Source: Macrocystis pyrifera
Lineage: Eukaryota > Sar > Phaeophyceae > Laminariales > Laminariaceae
DNA length: 64,000 nucleotides
Assembly: GCA_031763025.1 (NCBI GenBank)
Contig: JASSKH010000003.1
Span: 310,001 to 374,000, forward strand
Reading direction: 5' to 3'
Part shown: positions 11,330 to 24,700 of the stretch, one piece after another
Position numbering within the stretch: position 1 is the stretch's first letter
Layout: every line of letters starts with the position of its first letter
Notes under the pieces: model-generated
The model's input: the letters and a program-made list of their open reading frames with translations, nothing else
What the model was told of the DNA's origin: nothing
Database searches by the model: none
Position numbers and translations under genes: made by a program

Positions 11330-14300
11330 AGTGGGTCGCTAGGTCCATGCTGGTCTTTAAAGTTAACGGTATACTAAGGCGGTACAGCCATGAAACCCCT
11401 GGGGCTAGGAGCGCCTCAGTGGGCATGCACCAGGTCGCGCCAGTTCTTCATTAGGCGTGTGTTCGCCTGTCCCACATCTAGATCAAACTCAAGCAGTCTA
11501 AACGTACAACAAGCCCAGGTTTCGGAGTGATCCCTGCATTGTCTCCGGTAGTCACGCGTGCACATCTCGTACAGCCGAGAATAGCTCCGATGAGGTTTCA
11601 GTTGCGTCCATACCTCCCCTCCGTCCGTCGGAGATTGTTTGGAGCCGAACGTGCCCTGCTGACATTACGCGAACCGCCGCAAGCGCCAGCGATGATAATT
11701 GAGTTCCACGCCACCATGGGTTACCGCTGTGTTACTGTGGCTCCCAGGCTTCCGCCCCAACGGCCACTCTCCCACTGACCACCCCGGCACGAAGCTCTCG
11801 ACGAACACAGACGCTTTTTTCTATTGACAGGATGGGTCTGCTCCAGCGCACGCCTTTTCTCGTGTTTCAACGTCGACAGGTCAGCCCAGAGGAAATACTT
11901 ATTTCCACGCTTTCTACGTCATACTCGTACGGCGCCTTCCCTGCCCCTCAGCGCTTCTTATGATGTCTTAAAAGCTTTTATGATGTCAACGACCGGAAAG
12001 TTACAGCAATTCTTGTCGTTACACCTACGGCGACACCAGTTTGTACTATTGTACACAGCAGCACTGGATCTTCAATAAAGACAACGGCTTGATCGATCGA
12101 GCGCTAATCTCACTCCGAATGCCTGGATTGCCAACTGACCAGGGAGACCAAGCCACGTCATAGGCGCTCAGACAAGGCCATCAAGTCTTTGAAGGCGTAA
12201 GTAGGACCGCTTGCCGGCCTCGTGCTAACTCCAATCTTACCATAAAAACGGCGTAACTTTCGTGTGTTGCCGCAGGGACGTTGAGATCGCATAGATGGAA
12301 CACAAGAAGATTCCAAATATGTGCTATTATGTACAGCATGATTAGGCTGAGGAATGTATATTGTCGAAGGTGAGGTCGGTCGTGGTACAACACAGCCCAT
12401 CGAACTCCACTATTTCTTATCATGCCATGTAGAAAACAGGAACAGGGAAACCAGAGCAAGCCGGACCGGACTGCAGTATGCCATTGTAGTCTGTCAGACA
12501 GTTCCTCCACCCGACTAGACCAAGTATCCTTCAAAACTTGGCCTAGCCTGCAGTGCGAGTACTTATTTTCTCAGTTGCATGCTATGCACGGTAGCATTGC
12601 AACAGGTAAGCACTGCTGACAGACACTGCAGTCTATCTACAGCATCTACCCTAGGGCTAGAAGTTCTCTATTCGATGACGCAGGGTGACCATCTCACTCG
12701 GGTGCTCCAGCGATGCGGGCCTTGCGTTGATGTTGAGCGAGATCACCCAGCTCGTCCCGATAAATCTGAAGTACCTGAGTGAGATGACCCGGGGATAAAC
12801 CCGGATGTTCCCTGATGACCACAAGCTGCACTTAAATATCAGTGCAACTAGTTGTTGCCATGCTATGTCGTAAAAACACACACAGAGCATGCGGATAGCA
12901 GACGACAAGTGTACGAATAGACTCACTCGAAAAACCGACGTGCAACGTCGACACTCCACTTCAGCTACTGATGCGGTACTGTTGAGTCTTCATCGATTTT
13001 TACGGGGCTCACAACCTGCTAACGACACCCAAAAAGGCATCCGTAGGTACATATACCAGCAGCTGCGAAGGCTATGGCGTTAGATTGTCCAGCTATTCAC
13101 AGCTCGCTATGACACGGCTGCACTACTGTACGACCAGTAAACAATACCAACATTCGTGTCACTCAGCTGTGTGACAAACAGATCACTCAAAGCGAGCTCG
13201 GCAGCCTACCACCAGCGCCAGTCTTTGCAGCTACTTCCGAGTGAGCGCAATGTTCGCATCGAACGGTTTCCCCCGTCATGATCCGTTTCGCAATTGATTT
13301 TTGTCAGGCGTCACTACAAAATCCTGGAACTGGCAGGCAAAGGGCTAGTGGGCATGGCATCGCTGATCGATGCCGTTTTTGGTGGTTGCAGCCACCTAAC
13401 TTCTACGCACCCGAACGACTCGACCAGGTCGACCTGGTGGTTGCGCTGCCCACGCCTTTTCAACGTTGACACACTTGTACAGTACACGTATACCGCCTAT
13501 AATTTTTATTGTTTGCAACCCCTTTGCGCAGAACGGCACGTCACGCCAACACATCTGTATGCCTCCGTGTCGCGAGCTACTCCGTATAGTAAATATAATT
13601 ATGTCTTATGATGGTAGATGTGTCGTCTTGGGGATCGTATTGAGCACCTACAGTTTTGCTATTGGCTGATTTTTGGAATGGTACGGCGACGATCCACAGG
13701 AGAGGGACAGGTTTTTCTGCTGCTTGATCCCAGCTCAGACCCGGTGCTTGAGAAAGACGATCACGTATTATTCGTGCAGAGTTTTTGCTGCAGGAGCCAA
13801 GCAGGAGAGTGATTGTTGGAGTTGCGCTGTCCATGGCGCTCGTTCTGTCCCCGGCGGTATGAGAGCATACTGTTATTTTAATACATACTGCATACTACAT
13901 ACTACATACTTACGTTGTTACCACTGTTGGAAAACGTATAACCTCCGTCGTTAGACTCGCCCGAGGCGGGGTTGAGAACACCGATCGAGTTGATAAAGGG
14001 GTCGCCCTGGCACGTTTATACGCTGTGGTATCCCGTCCACCACAGTTTAGGCATCGTCGGCTATGTGAGCGATGGGCGGTCGCTCCCGCGTAAACAGTGA
14101 GGGGGGGGTTCCAGAGAGATGGGGGGGTCGGAGGCCCTAGAACGTGGTGGACACCATGCCGTGCATGCTTGGTCGAGGTGTTGGAGGTGCCCGTGGTTAT
14201 ACGGTACAGTAGTTTATAGTGAAAGGGTCAGTCAGTGGCCGACCCGATGCGGTGTGTGGCGAAGTGGTACGCATGACAGGGGTTGCGTTGTGCGATGGTG

Positions 14301-15000
14301 TCTGCTGATCATCTCGCCGTTCAGAGGGAAGAAGAGTGTCATAAGGAATTCCCTGGGCTGACTGATTGATCGATATTTTACCCCTACGAGTATAGCTCAG
14401 TAGGCAACACGTTCACACGAGAGTGAACGACATTGTTGGTACGATTTTGTTCGGAGATAAGTGTTGCCGCAGATTGGAGTACGAACCTACCCGTAATGAT
14501 ACCGCAAAATGAGCAATTGTGAGAACCCACTCAAGAACCGCCACATCATCGCTAAAATATGCGGTGGTAGGGGATGTATCGCTACCACCCCCTTGAGAGG
14601 AAGCGTGAATAGGAGGGGTTCCCAACGTATCTATGTAGGTTTTTCTATGCTGGGGCTGTTGCCAAACCTTCAAGAACCGCATTTTTTCCGAGAACCTCCT
14701 ATCAATTTGCGAACAGTCCGCGAGCCGGTACCGGCAACACCCATCCATTTCTGATTTTGTTCACAAGCAAGCCGCCCTGACAGTTTCCATCGTGCAAGGC
14801 CGGAAATTGGCGCTCGCGTTGCATCAGCTACCCCCATGTATATATATATATATGTCGCCGCCGGCGGATGGATGTGGGTGCCCAACCCGACCGGCGTAGC
14901 TGTCAATTGTTAATATAGTGTAGGTGCCAAAAAAATAGTTACTGTAAATAACTACCAGTGCGAGTATAGCGTCAAGGCCAGCACCGACACCCAAAGGTGC
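11330..15000. other. no gene recognised
   Basis: Short frames only, with no recognisable domain and no convincing exon chain. A possible A-box (TAGCTCAGTAGG) at about 14393 with a weak B-box about 95 bases on may be a SINE relic. A TA dinucleotide run sits near 14837. Confidence 0.45.
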
Positions 15001-15029
15001 GCTCCTGAAAATCAAGCTGTTCACACCTT

Positions 15030-16990
15030 GGATAACGTGTCATTGAACGTTTGAACTGGAGGTTTGCACTGAAGGTTTTATGTTGGTGTTAGGCGTCAGC
15101 GAAAGCAATTCGTAACATTGCGTAACTACGTTGAATACTTCCTGAATTTCTGTGTTAACGCGTTATGATGTTGGCGGGCGATCACGTAACAGTATGATGG
15201 GGTGTTATATTGACCCCGTATTGACCGCACTATATATGTCACGGTGTTAGGGTAGGCAACCCATAGCAAACAAATCGGTTTTATGGTGTTAGCGGAATTC
15301 CTAGTGGTTATTGTAACACACGTTGAAGGGACAACGTACATGGTCAATTAAACGTCAACATAAAGGTTATCGTATTGACGACATCAGCCGTAGTGATTAA
15401 CGTTATGTCAATCAGCAATGTGTCGGCGTAAGTAAATCTTACTGCCTAACGTAGCACACCTTAGACGGATAGCGAACAATGTCATACATGGCCGATTAAA
15501 TAAATGCTTACGTACCACTACGGCATGTTCGTGTGTTGGTGGGATTCCTACAGTAGTGGCTATCGTCACACAAGTTACGGAGACAACGTACATGGTCGAT
15601 ATAACGTTAACATTGTGTTACTGTATCAGCCGCAGCAGCAGTCCGCATCGAGCAACTTTCTGTTAGGGTGTTAATGGAAGTCTTGCTACCAAAACATACG
15701 TAAAACCGAGAACGTACATGTTCGATAAAACACTACTAATATTAATAGCACTATATTAACGTGTTAGCTCGTATGCAACGTATGTACTGTAGTATAACTA
15801 GCACAAGCTAGCAGATAACGTAATTCCCCAATCTAGCACCATCAATATGCTGCTGCCGCCTAGTTAACTCGTACGTGCGAGTATGCAGATTTTACGTTAT
15901 AGATAAATAACGTACTGGTGTTATAGATGGATAACATACTGGCGGGGTTCTCAAAAAATGAGGCGTTATTTAGGGGATCCCTCCTAAATATCTCCTGTTC
16001 TGGGGTTTAAAAACATAGAGGCGTTTCTTTACCGGGGATGCCGTGTTATCCTCCCCTCCCAAGGATATTTTGTAGGTGTTCCCTACTGGGATCTCGGCGA
16101 CATTGGATAACGCGGCTACGTTATGTTACTCCCCGACGCCGCTATACCACTAGCACCAGCAACACATGTTAGATCTCGGGAAGACCCGAAGGATAACGTC
16201 ACCACACTACGTCGGAACGACTTCGGCCTCGTCCGTAACTCAGTAACATAACGTTAGGCCCGGATTGATTACAATGGTATCAAAGTAGACGGGAGGTGAA
16301 ATCAGATATTTACTGATCGCAGTAGTAACACCGTAACATAATGTTAAAGAGACCTCCGCATTTCGGCTAACATCCCAACAAAAATGTTACGTATCAGCCG
16401 GCTAAGACTGTAACATTGCTAACGTAAGTCAAATGGTACGTCATCCGATCTTAAGGCAGTCAAACGGGAGGTCCGAGTAACGTACGTAGTGCTAGTAGAG
16501 CTGTGGTCACTACGCTATGTTATGTCGGTGTGTGTGTTTTTTGTAACGCAATATTACGTGATAGTAGTGATGGCCAACATGGCAACGTCATGTCAGGGTA
16601 CTACAGTATGTGTAACACTCGTCTTAAGGATAACACTAGACTGTTAATGTACCATGTCTAACGCTGCGTACATCGACAGTAACATTGTGTTACGATATTA
16701 GTAAATCTGCGGATATTGATCCGGGCATGTTGGAGTGATAGCGTACTTGTATGGTCAAATCCTAACACAGTGTTACAGCGCTAGCAAAAACACGGTTTAC
16801 GGCAGAACATAGTGAGCTGGACGAAATCGAGCAGAAACATAACATTAAGGCGTGTGCACGTTCGTGGGTTACCAGTTAACACTGCTGTGTTACCTTGTTG
16901 CCGTGATTGCTCCTCCACTGTTGACACTATGTTAGCACGTGGCCACGTCCCTGAGTTAGGCCCCATAACGTGGATAAGTGTTATCCGAGT
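15030..16990. repeat. degenerate GTTA/TAAC-rich array
   Basis: For about 2 kb the sequence is saturated with GTTA, TAAC and AACGTT words, spaced irregularly at roughly 15-40 bases. Examples are TGTTAACGCGTTATG near 15152, TAACGTTAACATTGTGTTAC near 15602 and GTAACATAACGTTAG near 16247. No longer unit aligns cleanly. No gene is seen inside. Confidence 0.55.
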
Positions 16991-17301
16991 GTTACGTGGC
17001 GGATTCCCCTTGTGTGCGTGTTGTGTACCGTCAACTGGATGATAAAAGCTGTACCAGGTACACCGTTTTACGTATATATATATATATGTATTGCGAGTCT
17101 GGCGGAAACATTTGGATTTCACGCCACAGAAAACGCCAAATAAATCGGACAATAAACCTGTAATTGCAGTTGCACGGTTCTCGGCTTCGCACCGCGCGCT
17201 TGTTGCTTGTACAAAAAAACGGACATCGTCGTTATCAATAGGATACAGTTATACAGTCATGCTCGTCAATCTCACCATGGCCGCCAGAGCGTTGGGGGAC
17301 A

Positions 17302-17330
17302 GGGGGGAGGGGGGGGGGGGGGGGGGGGGG
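17302..17330 (+). repeat. poly-G tract
   Basis: Nearly pure G run of about 29 bases. Comparable runs lie at 44311-44331 (G21) and 33695-33710 (C16). Confidence 0.9.
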
Positions 17331-17419
17331 CATTATCATGCCGTGCGCATATTTGCTGTCTTCCCACCAACCGTATTTTTCAAGGCTGTTAACGTTGCAG
17401 TTTTTTTTCTCACGTTGCG

Positions 17420-18180
17420 GTACGATTGTGCCAAACCGCACCGCACGGAGGCGATTTTGCGCAGAGCAAGACCGCGCCGCACCATACCGTAGGATTGTCA
17501 AAAACGAAAATTCCGCACCGCACCGAGCTCCCGCCGTGGGAATCCTCGGTTGATCTGATTCGCTGAGAAAAACGCCGCGCCCGTACGATCAAACGGTAAG
17601 GACCACAAGAAACCTCGCTGTTTATATATACATGGGACGGTTCGGTTGTGGAGGTGCGGAATTGGTGCAAAGCCGCTGAAAATGAGGTATGACATGTGTG
17701 CTATTAATAGAACACCGAATGTATACATCAACACAAAACAGACCGCAAAAATCCTGACCGAAACAGATAACCGCACCGTACCGTATGAGTATTGAAAAAA
17801 GATCCGCGCCCCACCGTGAAGAGAAAAAACCGCACCGATCCGCACCGTACCGTATACATATTTTGGAAAAAAAAAAAAAGAAAAAATGTAAAATCCGCGC
17901 CTAACCGCACCGTATGATTTCGAAAATAGAAAAAAAAAACGCATCGCGGTGCAATTCTGCACCGTGAAAAACCGTCGGAAACAAGTGCTGAACGGATAAC
18001 CACATCGCACCGTAGGATTCTTGAAAAATTACTGCTGTAGATCCGGATGCCGCACCGCACCACACTGTCAAGAGAAAAACCGCGCCGCCGTATGATTTTG
18101 AAAAAATGTGAAAACCGTACCGAACATCACCGTACGATTCCCCCCCAAAAGTAGACCGCACCGAACCTCACCGTTTGTTT
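17420..18180. repeat. degenerate CCGCACCGTAYGATT..GAAAA array
   Basis: About eight to ten imperfect units combine CCGCACCGTA(C)CGTA with a downstream GATT and an A-rich stretch (GAAAAA). Clear examples are near 17482, 17762, 17905, 18005, 18085 and 18128. Open minus-strand frames here are translations of the repeat and are not counted as genes. Confidence 0.65.
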
Positions 18181-18199
18181 TTGAAAACGGAAAAAACCC

Positions 18200-19890
18200 C
18201 CCTCGGAGGAAAACGTCGAGATACACGTATCATGCGAAGTACATATCGTTACGTGGATCTATGGGGCAAACGCAATTTTATCATAAACCGCGCACCCCCC
18301 TCTGAGAGTAATGGGATGTTCGATAAATCTCTTACACGTAGAGATAACTGGTGCAGGCACTACTTACTGTACGTACAGCCGCTTAGAGCGTAGCGGCATC
18401 GTATAAATGGTTCGTAGGCATAATTGGCGTTACAAAGGCGGTGGACGAAAAAAATGGGACATGTTCAGAATTTTGTATTACAGCAGTGAAACCGACTCTC
18501 TACGTACGCACGCAGTCCAACCCGTCAAAGCACGACTGGCCATACCTTGACCCGGGGTCACAAGGTAGGCCTACGATACTGGCAGCGCTGCCTCGATTCC
18601 TACCTCAACCCCTTTGACCCCCCGACAGAGCCACCAAAATAATGGTTGATAATCTAGGTGATACCAACCATTGAACCGTCCCAGCAGTGTGTACGGGTAT
18701 AGTCAGTAGAATAACGTTATGCCCGTGCCGCACGACTCCTTTCTTGCATTGTAACTACGTAACACCATGTAGGACAACACGTGTTGTATCATCCGCCAAA
18801 AAACGCAGGTGACGTTGCTGAAATCGTCATTTGGTATTGTCAATGTTACCCACTCAAGTCTCAAGAGGGCTAATGAATATTCTTAGTCTTGTCGCGCAAA
18901 GGGCCTAGGACTCCCGACATGCGCCGCTTGCTTGCATCGAGCCACGCTGCGTCGAACTGATCATAACTCGAGCTGGGTGATCACCGCTACTGCTGTCAAC
19001 TGCGAGCCAAAGGGCATTTTATCGACATCTACATTGGCGGTAGCCGCAGTCTCAAACAGACAAGCGGCGTATACAAAATCAAATATTTCTCCCCAAGAAC
19101 CGAATCTATATCCCAAGGCCAACCCGGATAATCGATCAAGCCCAGGTTACGCCGGTCGCGGGGAGGGAACGGCCATGTATGGTATCCCATTTTTTAGGCT
19201 GGTTCGGTATGGTATGGAAAAACGCAAACAAGTGCTCACGTTAGCACAACCAACACAAGTCCCGCACCTTGGTACCCCTTTTTTAAGCATTCGACAGGAG
19301 GAAGAACTGCAACTCTACGAAATACTACCTCTGCGAGCTTCCGAGGGGGGGGAGAGACAAGCACCTGGAAGCACTTGCCTACCTCAACGATCGGTAGAAA
19401 AGAGAGCAGAAAGAAACGCGCACGCACGCACAACCAACAAGCTTCCCCGCAAGAGGATTGACCATGCTTTGACCTATCCAACGGCTTCGCCGTAAACAAC
19501 TAGGCTAACAATACCGCAACATTTCAAAAACTGCTGCCCTTACTTAATAGAAATAAAAACGCATGGCTGCCAAATACTTGAGCTCGGCTTGGCTTGTAGA
19601 AAACCGCATTGGCTCTTCGCAGGCAACACGTGCTGGTCCTATGATATTACTGCTGTAGTACCCGCTAGGCAGGTGCAAAAGGCACCCGCTTAATCTCACT
19701 AACCCCGACCGCTCTGTACTCAATTCATCAACTCATAAAAATGCAAGTTCTACCTTCTTTTGTCGTACGACGTGTTGTACGATGACCTCCTACATTGCCG
19801 TACAACGTACTGTACGAGAATTGTTCATGACTTTATAAAAATCGAAAACGACGCTGCCATGCGCACCACCTCACTGATGAGATAATCCAG

Positions 19891-19926
<36 letters not shown>

Positions 19927-20520
19927 GACTCTTGGTAGTGACCACGGCCGCCTCACGGCACAGACAGCCAGCCCTCAACCAAACAAAACTACAACTTTTT
20001 CTTCCATGTTTTTTTATCTTGACTACTAAACAGCACAACTTATGGGAGCAAAATATTTCTTCTTTTTTATTTGGGAGAAGTCAACATTTTTCGCGGGAGG
20101 AAATATCATACATGCAAAACTCTTGAAAAAAAAACTCAGGTACCACCGACCGCAGCAGGCACCACGCAAGCAGGCACAAACACCCCAAGGCCCAAGCCTT
20201 CCGCTTTATTTCGTATTGGGCGTCCTCCTTCTCCTTACACTACTGCATGTTCGCGACCAGCCGAAGGGGCGTTGAATGTAACAGCGACACAGCGAGTGAC
20301 AACGGACTTTTGGCGTTTCTCGGCCAGCTTTTTATTTTTATTATACCGAAATGGACGCGCGTACGCTAAACGTCGCCGTCATGGCTAACGCCAAATCAAC
20401 CAAATAAACGTCGAATATTGGACCGAATATGAGGGCACGGGTGTCACGGTTGCTGCCTATTAATAGACGTGCCGTTACTGTAGCAAGCGTGGTCTTCTCT
20501 TCTCCAGGCCGTCCTCGGCA
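18200..20520. other. no gene recognised; (CAACAG)n microsatellite
   Basis: A CAACAG hexamer run lies at 19891-19926. A 187-codon plus frame at 18932-19495 has no family motifs and is not supported. Confidence 0.45.
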
Positions 20521-20521
20521 A

Positions 20522-20558
20522 TCACCTGGTGGCGTCGTCGCCCGCCCTCCCCGACCAC
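20522..20558 (-). CDS. possible alternative last exon of the anoctamer-SMP-C2 gene
   Basis: A pyrimidine-rich tract and GATGCAG acceptor precede this segment. The last recognised exon could be spliced from CTCCA (donor GTGAGA, 21643) to here. The C2 domain would then end in MRLQWSGRAGDDATR and stop, which suits the usual aromatic end of a C2 strand. The simpler model stops at 21640. Confidence 0.35.
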
Positions 20559-21104
20559 CTGCATCACGAAAGAGGAAAGATGCATTCGATCATGGTCATG
20601 TCCAACAGACTTCCCATCAGGCTTGCTGTGATAGTATTGACAATATATTACTAGTAAAAGCCAATGGCGCGCGAAAGATATAATAGCCCTGCCATCAGTC
20701 ACCGGTAAACTATTTACAGCCGGCTGTTCATACATACCTGGTACAGCGAAAACGGTGGACCGAGGATGAAAAAGACTGCGCTGCGCTACTACTGTAGACT
20801 GGACTAGACTAGACTAGACTATACGATGCAATACGGCAGGGCTAGGGTTACGCATCGCACGGATAAGCAACAAGCGAAATAAAACCACTATGTACAGCGA
20901 AGCAACAGGCAAACTGAACATCATTGTGTAGGTACGTACGAGCTCTATATTTCAACAATATATTAGACAAAGCATCAGGTCAACAGCGCGCAAACAGGCA
21001 CCACACAGGGCACACACTACAGTCAGTAGTGAAAGGAAATACAAAACGAAAATAAAAACGATTTCGTCAGCGCAAGTTGGTTATTGCACCAGACTGCACC
21101 AGAC

Positions 21105-21630
21105 TGCATCCTTCAAGCACTTGGACAAATTGGCAAAATATCAATCCAATATCCACCAAGTAGGCAACATCATCATATCTGAGGTAACACCCATCTACCG
21201 ATCAGACAACACCGTCGGGTGTTCGCAAACAATTGGTTGGGTTGGGTTTCTTGCAGCCTGATTGCCACCGGAATATAATCACGTTGAGAAAAAGTGACCA
21301 AAACGACGTTTTCAGCCTCCAGCAACTCTCTCGGGTTGAGTAACTCTGTGGGTTGGCAAGCAACGGAGCAACTTCGTATCCACTTGTTCAACCAATCTGC
21401 TCCTCATATTTCACTCGAGGTTGGACAAATGGGTAGTTTCCATCGATCAATCAGACAACAGCATTATCTTACTCACCTAACAGCATTAATCCTACTGGTC
21501 ACATGCGTAATATCCATTAAGTAATCAGACAGCAGCACTATCATATGTCTCACTTGGCGTTGGACAAATGCGCATATACTGCATGCCCATCGACAAATCA
21601 CAAACAGACAATAGAACCTGCTATTACTGT
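21105..21630. repeat. degenerate repeat next to last recognised exon
   Basis: Units share GTTGGACAAATG and ATCAGACAACAGCA(C/T)TAT. They run up to about 10 bases from the stop-bearing exon. Similar arrays occupy introns of the same gene, which hints that another intron, not 3' UTR, lies here. Confidence 0.5.
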
Positions 21631-21639
21631 ATTGTTATC

Positions 21640-21741
21640 TCACTGGAGGCGCATCTTGATGGCCCCCTTCGCCTTCTCTCCGGTCAGGTCCCATTCGCCA
21701 TCAAGCTGGTCAAAGTTTGCCATCACTTCGGCCACGTTCAC
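21640..21741 (-). CDS. fusion gene exon 23: end of C2B and stop
   Basis: Acceptor CTGTGCAG is preceded by a GCTGT pentamer run. Encodes VNVAEVMANFDQLDGEWDLT and AKGAIKMRLQ, then TGA. The stop overlaps a usable donor (CCA|GTGAGA), so a further exon is possible. Confidence 0.82.
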   Translation of the reverse strand: MNVAEVMANFDQLDGEWDLTGEKAKGAIKMRLQ

Positions 21742-24700
21742 CTGCACAGCACAGCACAGTACAGCACAGCATGGTGTGTACCATGTAGAGGCGCAACAGG
21801 AAACGGCCGTATCAATAAAACTGCACGTACACCATTGCCAGACACCGATCCAAAGAAGTTGTTCACGAGCTGACCTCAGCCTTTTGACCACTTCATTGAT
21901 AGTCCAGACTGAAGCCTCACCACAGCTTCGTTCCGAGAAAAATCTCGGAAATATCTCCGAAAAATCCGAAAACAGTCCCAGGCGGTCTGGGCTAGCTAGG
22001 GTTTTAATCCTTTCATTACAGCTGCAGTCCCGTTTGGGGACACACCACTCTAATTCCAAGTAGTTTGTCGCCAGAACGGGACTGCAGTCCTAACAAAAGT
22101 GTCAAATATGCACGCTACGATAGGATTGCACACATCTATTATTTCCGAGGGTCCTCTCTTGAGCTTATGCCGTTATTAAGTCAACCAAGAGGTAACGCTC
22201 AAGAAAAAACTGATGAAAGTACAAAACCCGTAGGACAGTTAGGTCAATCCCACGGCCCATCATAATAAGCACCTGGTATAAAAAAACACAAATTGACGGT
22301 GTTCCAGCCATAAGGCATGCCAATACCTTATTCGGTAATTCCCAGTGACATTGGGTAATTGTTCAGTTCAAGAGCGCCCCGTTAGTCATGAATGTTTTGG
22401 CCAAAACGGTGATATGTACCTGGTATAACCGATATATTACCCCTATTGTACTCGTAGCCTCTCAAGTGAAAACCGGCGAAGAGCACCGGCGAATTCGCAC
22501 AGAGGTGCGATTTTTTTTCGTTTTGTCGCCAACGGTACCGAGGGTGCTCTATAAAGTGGAACAACTTATATTTCCCGAAACGCCTCCCTGGTTCGATATA
22601 CTGGCAACCTTCCTTCCCCTTAGTAAAAAAATATCGGGCGCTGAAAATCGATCGCACCCACCCCTGCGCCAGCTCGACGCTCTTGACGTTTCAAGGTATA
22701 TGTTCCAGAGGTATGTTCAAGCCGGAGCAAGGTCTACACAGCCCTCCATAGAGTAGTGCATGTACTATTGCATGAAAAAAAATAGTGTGCGACCACCGTG
22801 CCAGACACCATCCCGCACCCTAGCTATCGCACAGGCGTGGCCTTCCAACCATGAACGACTTGGTTGGAATACGGCAGTAACTAACTTAACGCAAATGATC
22901 GTTCATACGTGGCGTAGAATGAGACAGCACAGCGTGTCTCTCGTTCCAAGAACCGTTCCCACGTCCGCTGCCATACCTTGAACGATCCCAAGCACTTGTC
23001 GTTGCCAATGTTCTCCTTCTCCTTGAGCAAGATCTCGACGACGGCCGATTTGGCCCCCTTGACAAGGAAGTGGAACACCTCAGCGCACGCGAAATCGGAC
23101 ATGTTTTCGGTGACCGCTGTCTTGCGCTTGGTGTTGCCACAGATCACCGAAACGTAGCGGTCTCCCGGCTTGACTCCCCTATAAAGCAAGCACGGCATAC
23201 ATGTGATAAAGCAGAAGACAAGTCCACAAATCCACCCGGTAGGAGCAAAGAGCATACCGCACCAGGCGGGGCGGGTGGCGGGGCGGTGAGAAAATTGTGA
23301 CATGGAGCTCATGCAACACGATGGCATCCTCGAGCGCCAACAAGGAGATACGGTACCGCCATGAGCTCCGCCGGCGCTCAACATAGTTTGCCCCGCTTTA
23401 ATTCATTCGTAAAACGGGTACCAAGCACAGATGGAAGAGGAAAAAAACAAAGGTTATCAAGAAGAAACATCAGACGTCAGACAGCATCGAAAATGTTCCA
23501 TGTCTTCTACGCGTGTATCATGCGGAAGAAGGGCCTGGTGTTCACCGCACCGCAAGGGGCATTTAGTTGTAGCGACAAGACACTACTATGTTCACAGTCA
23601 CAAGGTACCATTGGAGACAAAAACACACGACTTGCAGTGCCACAACACACTACTGTAGTCAGAAGACAACTACTGTACGGTAGCGACCATACACGACTGC
23701 TGGGCCAGCGACGTAGTGGGCACACGCGCAGACAGCACCGCACTCCGCAGGTGGACTCACTTGCACTCGATGCCCATGACGCTGACCACACCCATGCTGG
23801 TGTCCGAAAGGTTGAGCACAGTCGCCGGCTTCAGGGTACTGGGGTCAACGGAGGGGCCCTTCGCAACCCTCGCCGCCTTAGGGGGCTTGATCGGCTGCCC
23901 GTCGGCTGAGAGGTTCTGGTATACATCTCCGGCCACTGTGTCGTCTGTCACGTCGTCACCGCCCGCGTCGACGATAACGTCTTCGTCGGGCTGCTCCATG
24001 CGCTTGGCCCCGCTCGCGAGGGGCACAAACCTGACACGTACGCACAAAAATAGTGGTTAAGGAGGAGCTACTGTTGTGAGCAGGGAATCGCGGTTGGGGG
24101 AAGGTACTCAAAGCAGGAAATGGTGCGAGGAAGGAATAGTGGTTGGAGGAGTTACTGCTGTAAGCAAGAAATGGTGATTGGGGGAGCTACTGTACGCACG
24201 GAATGGTGATTGGATGGGCTACTTTTGTAGAGCTGCTGTCTGAAAGGACGGTAGGAGAAACCGTAGCAGCTACTGTCACCAGGTATAGAAAAGCCACTGT
24301 AAACGCTAAGGCAACACTCCCAATAATGGAGAGCTGCCTGTCAAGCACCATGTCCAATATGTCACCTTCCTGCCGCCCACCATGTTGTTCATGTTCTCAG
24401 GATAAGCCCATCTCTACAAACTAGTCCGATGTCACAAGACTGTCACACAAGGCAGGCTCCTTGAACGAATACAGCAACCCAGGAAGGAACAAAGAAAATG
24501 ACGCACATCGTGCGCATACAAACACAAATAAAGCTCCAAGTGGAATAATGGACCAACTCAGGAATAAAAGAAACAAACCAAGGGACGTCGTAGATCCAAA
24601 TAATGCAAGCCCTCCACACAGATCGGACAGATCATCTAGAGATAGATCATCTACAGATAGAGGATCTACAGTAGATCCTAAGCTGCCAGTATGACATGTT

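Noticed and set aside
14387-14505. tRNA-like A-box TAGCTCAGTAGG
   Set aside because: The B-box is weak and no cloverleaf forms; at best a SINE relic.
18932-19495. 187-codon plus-strand ORF
   Set aside because: Contains dispersed non-coding words, has no recognisable domain and no splice-supported neighbours.
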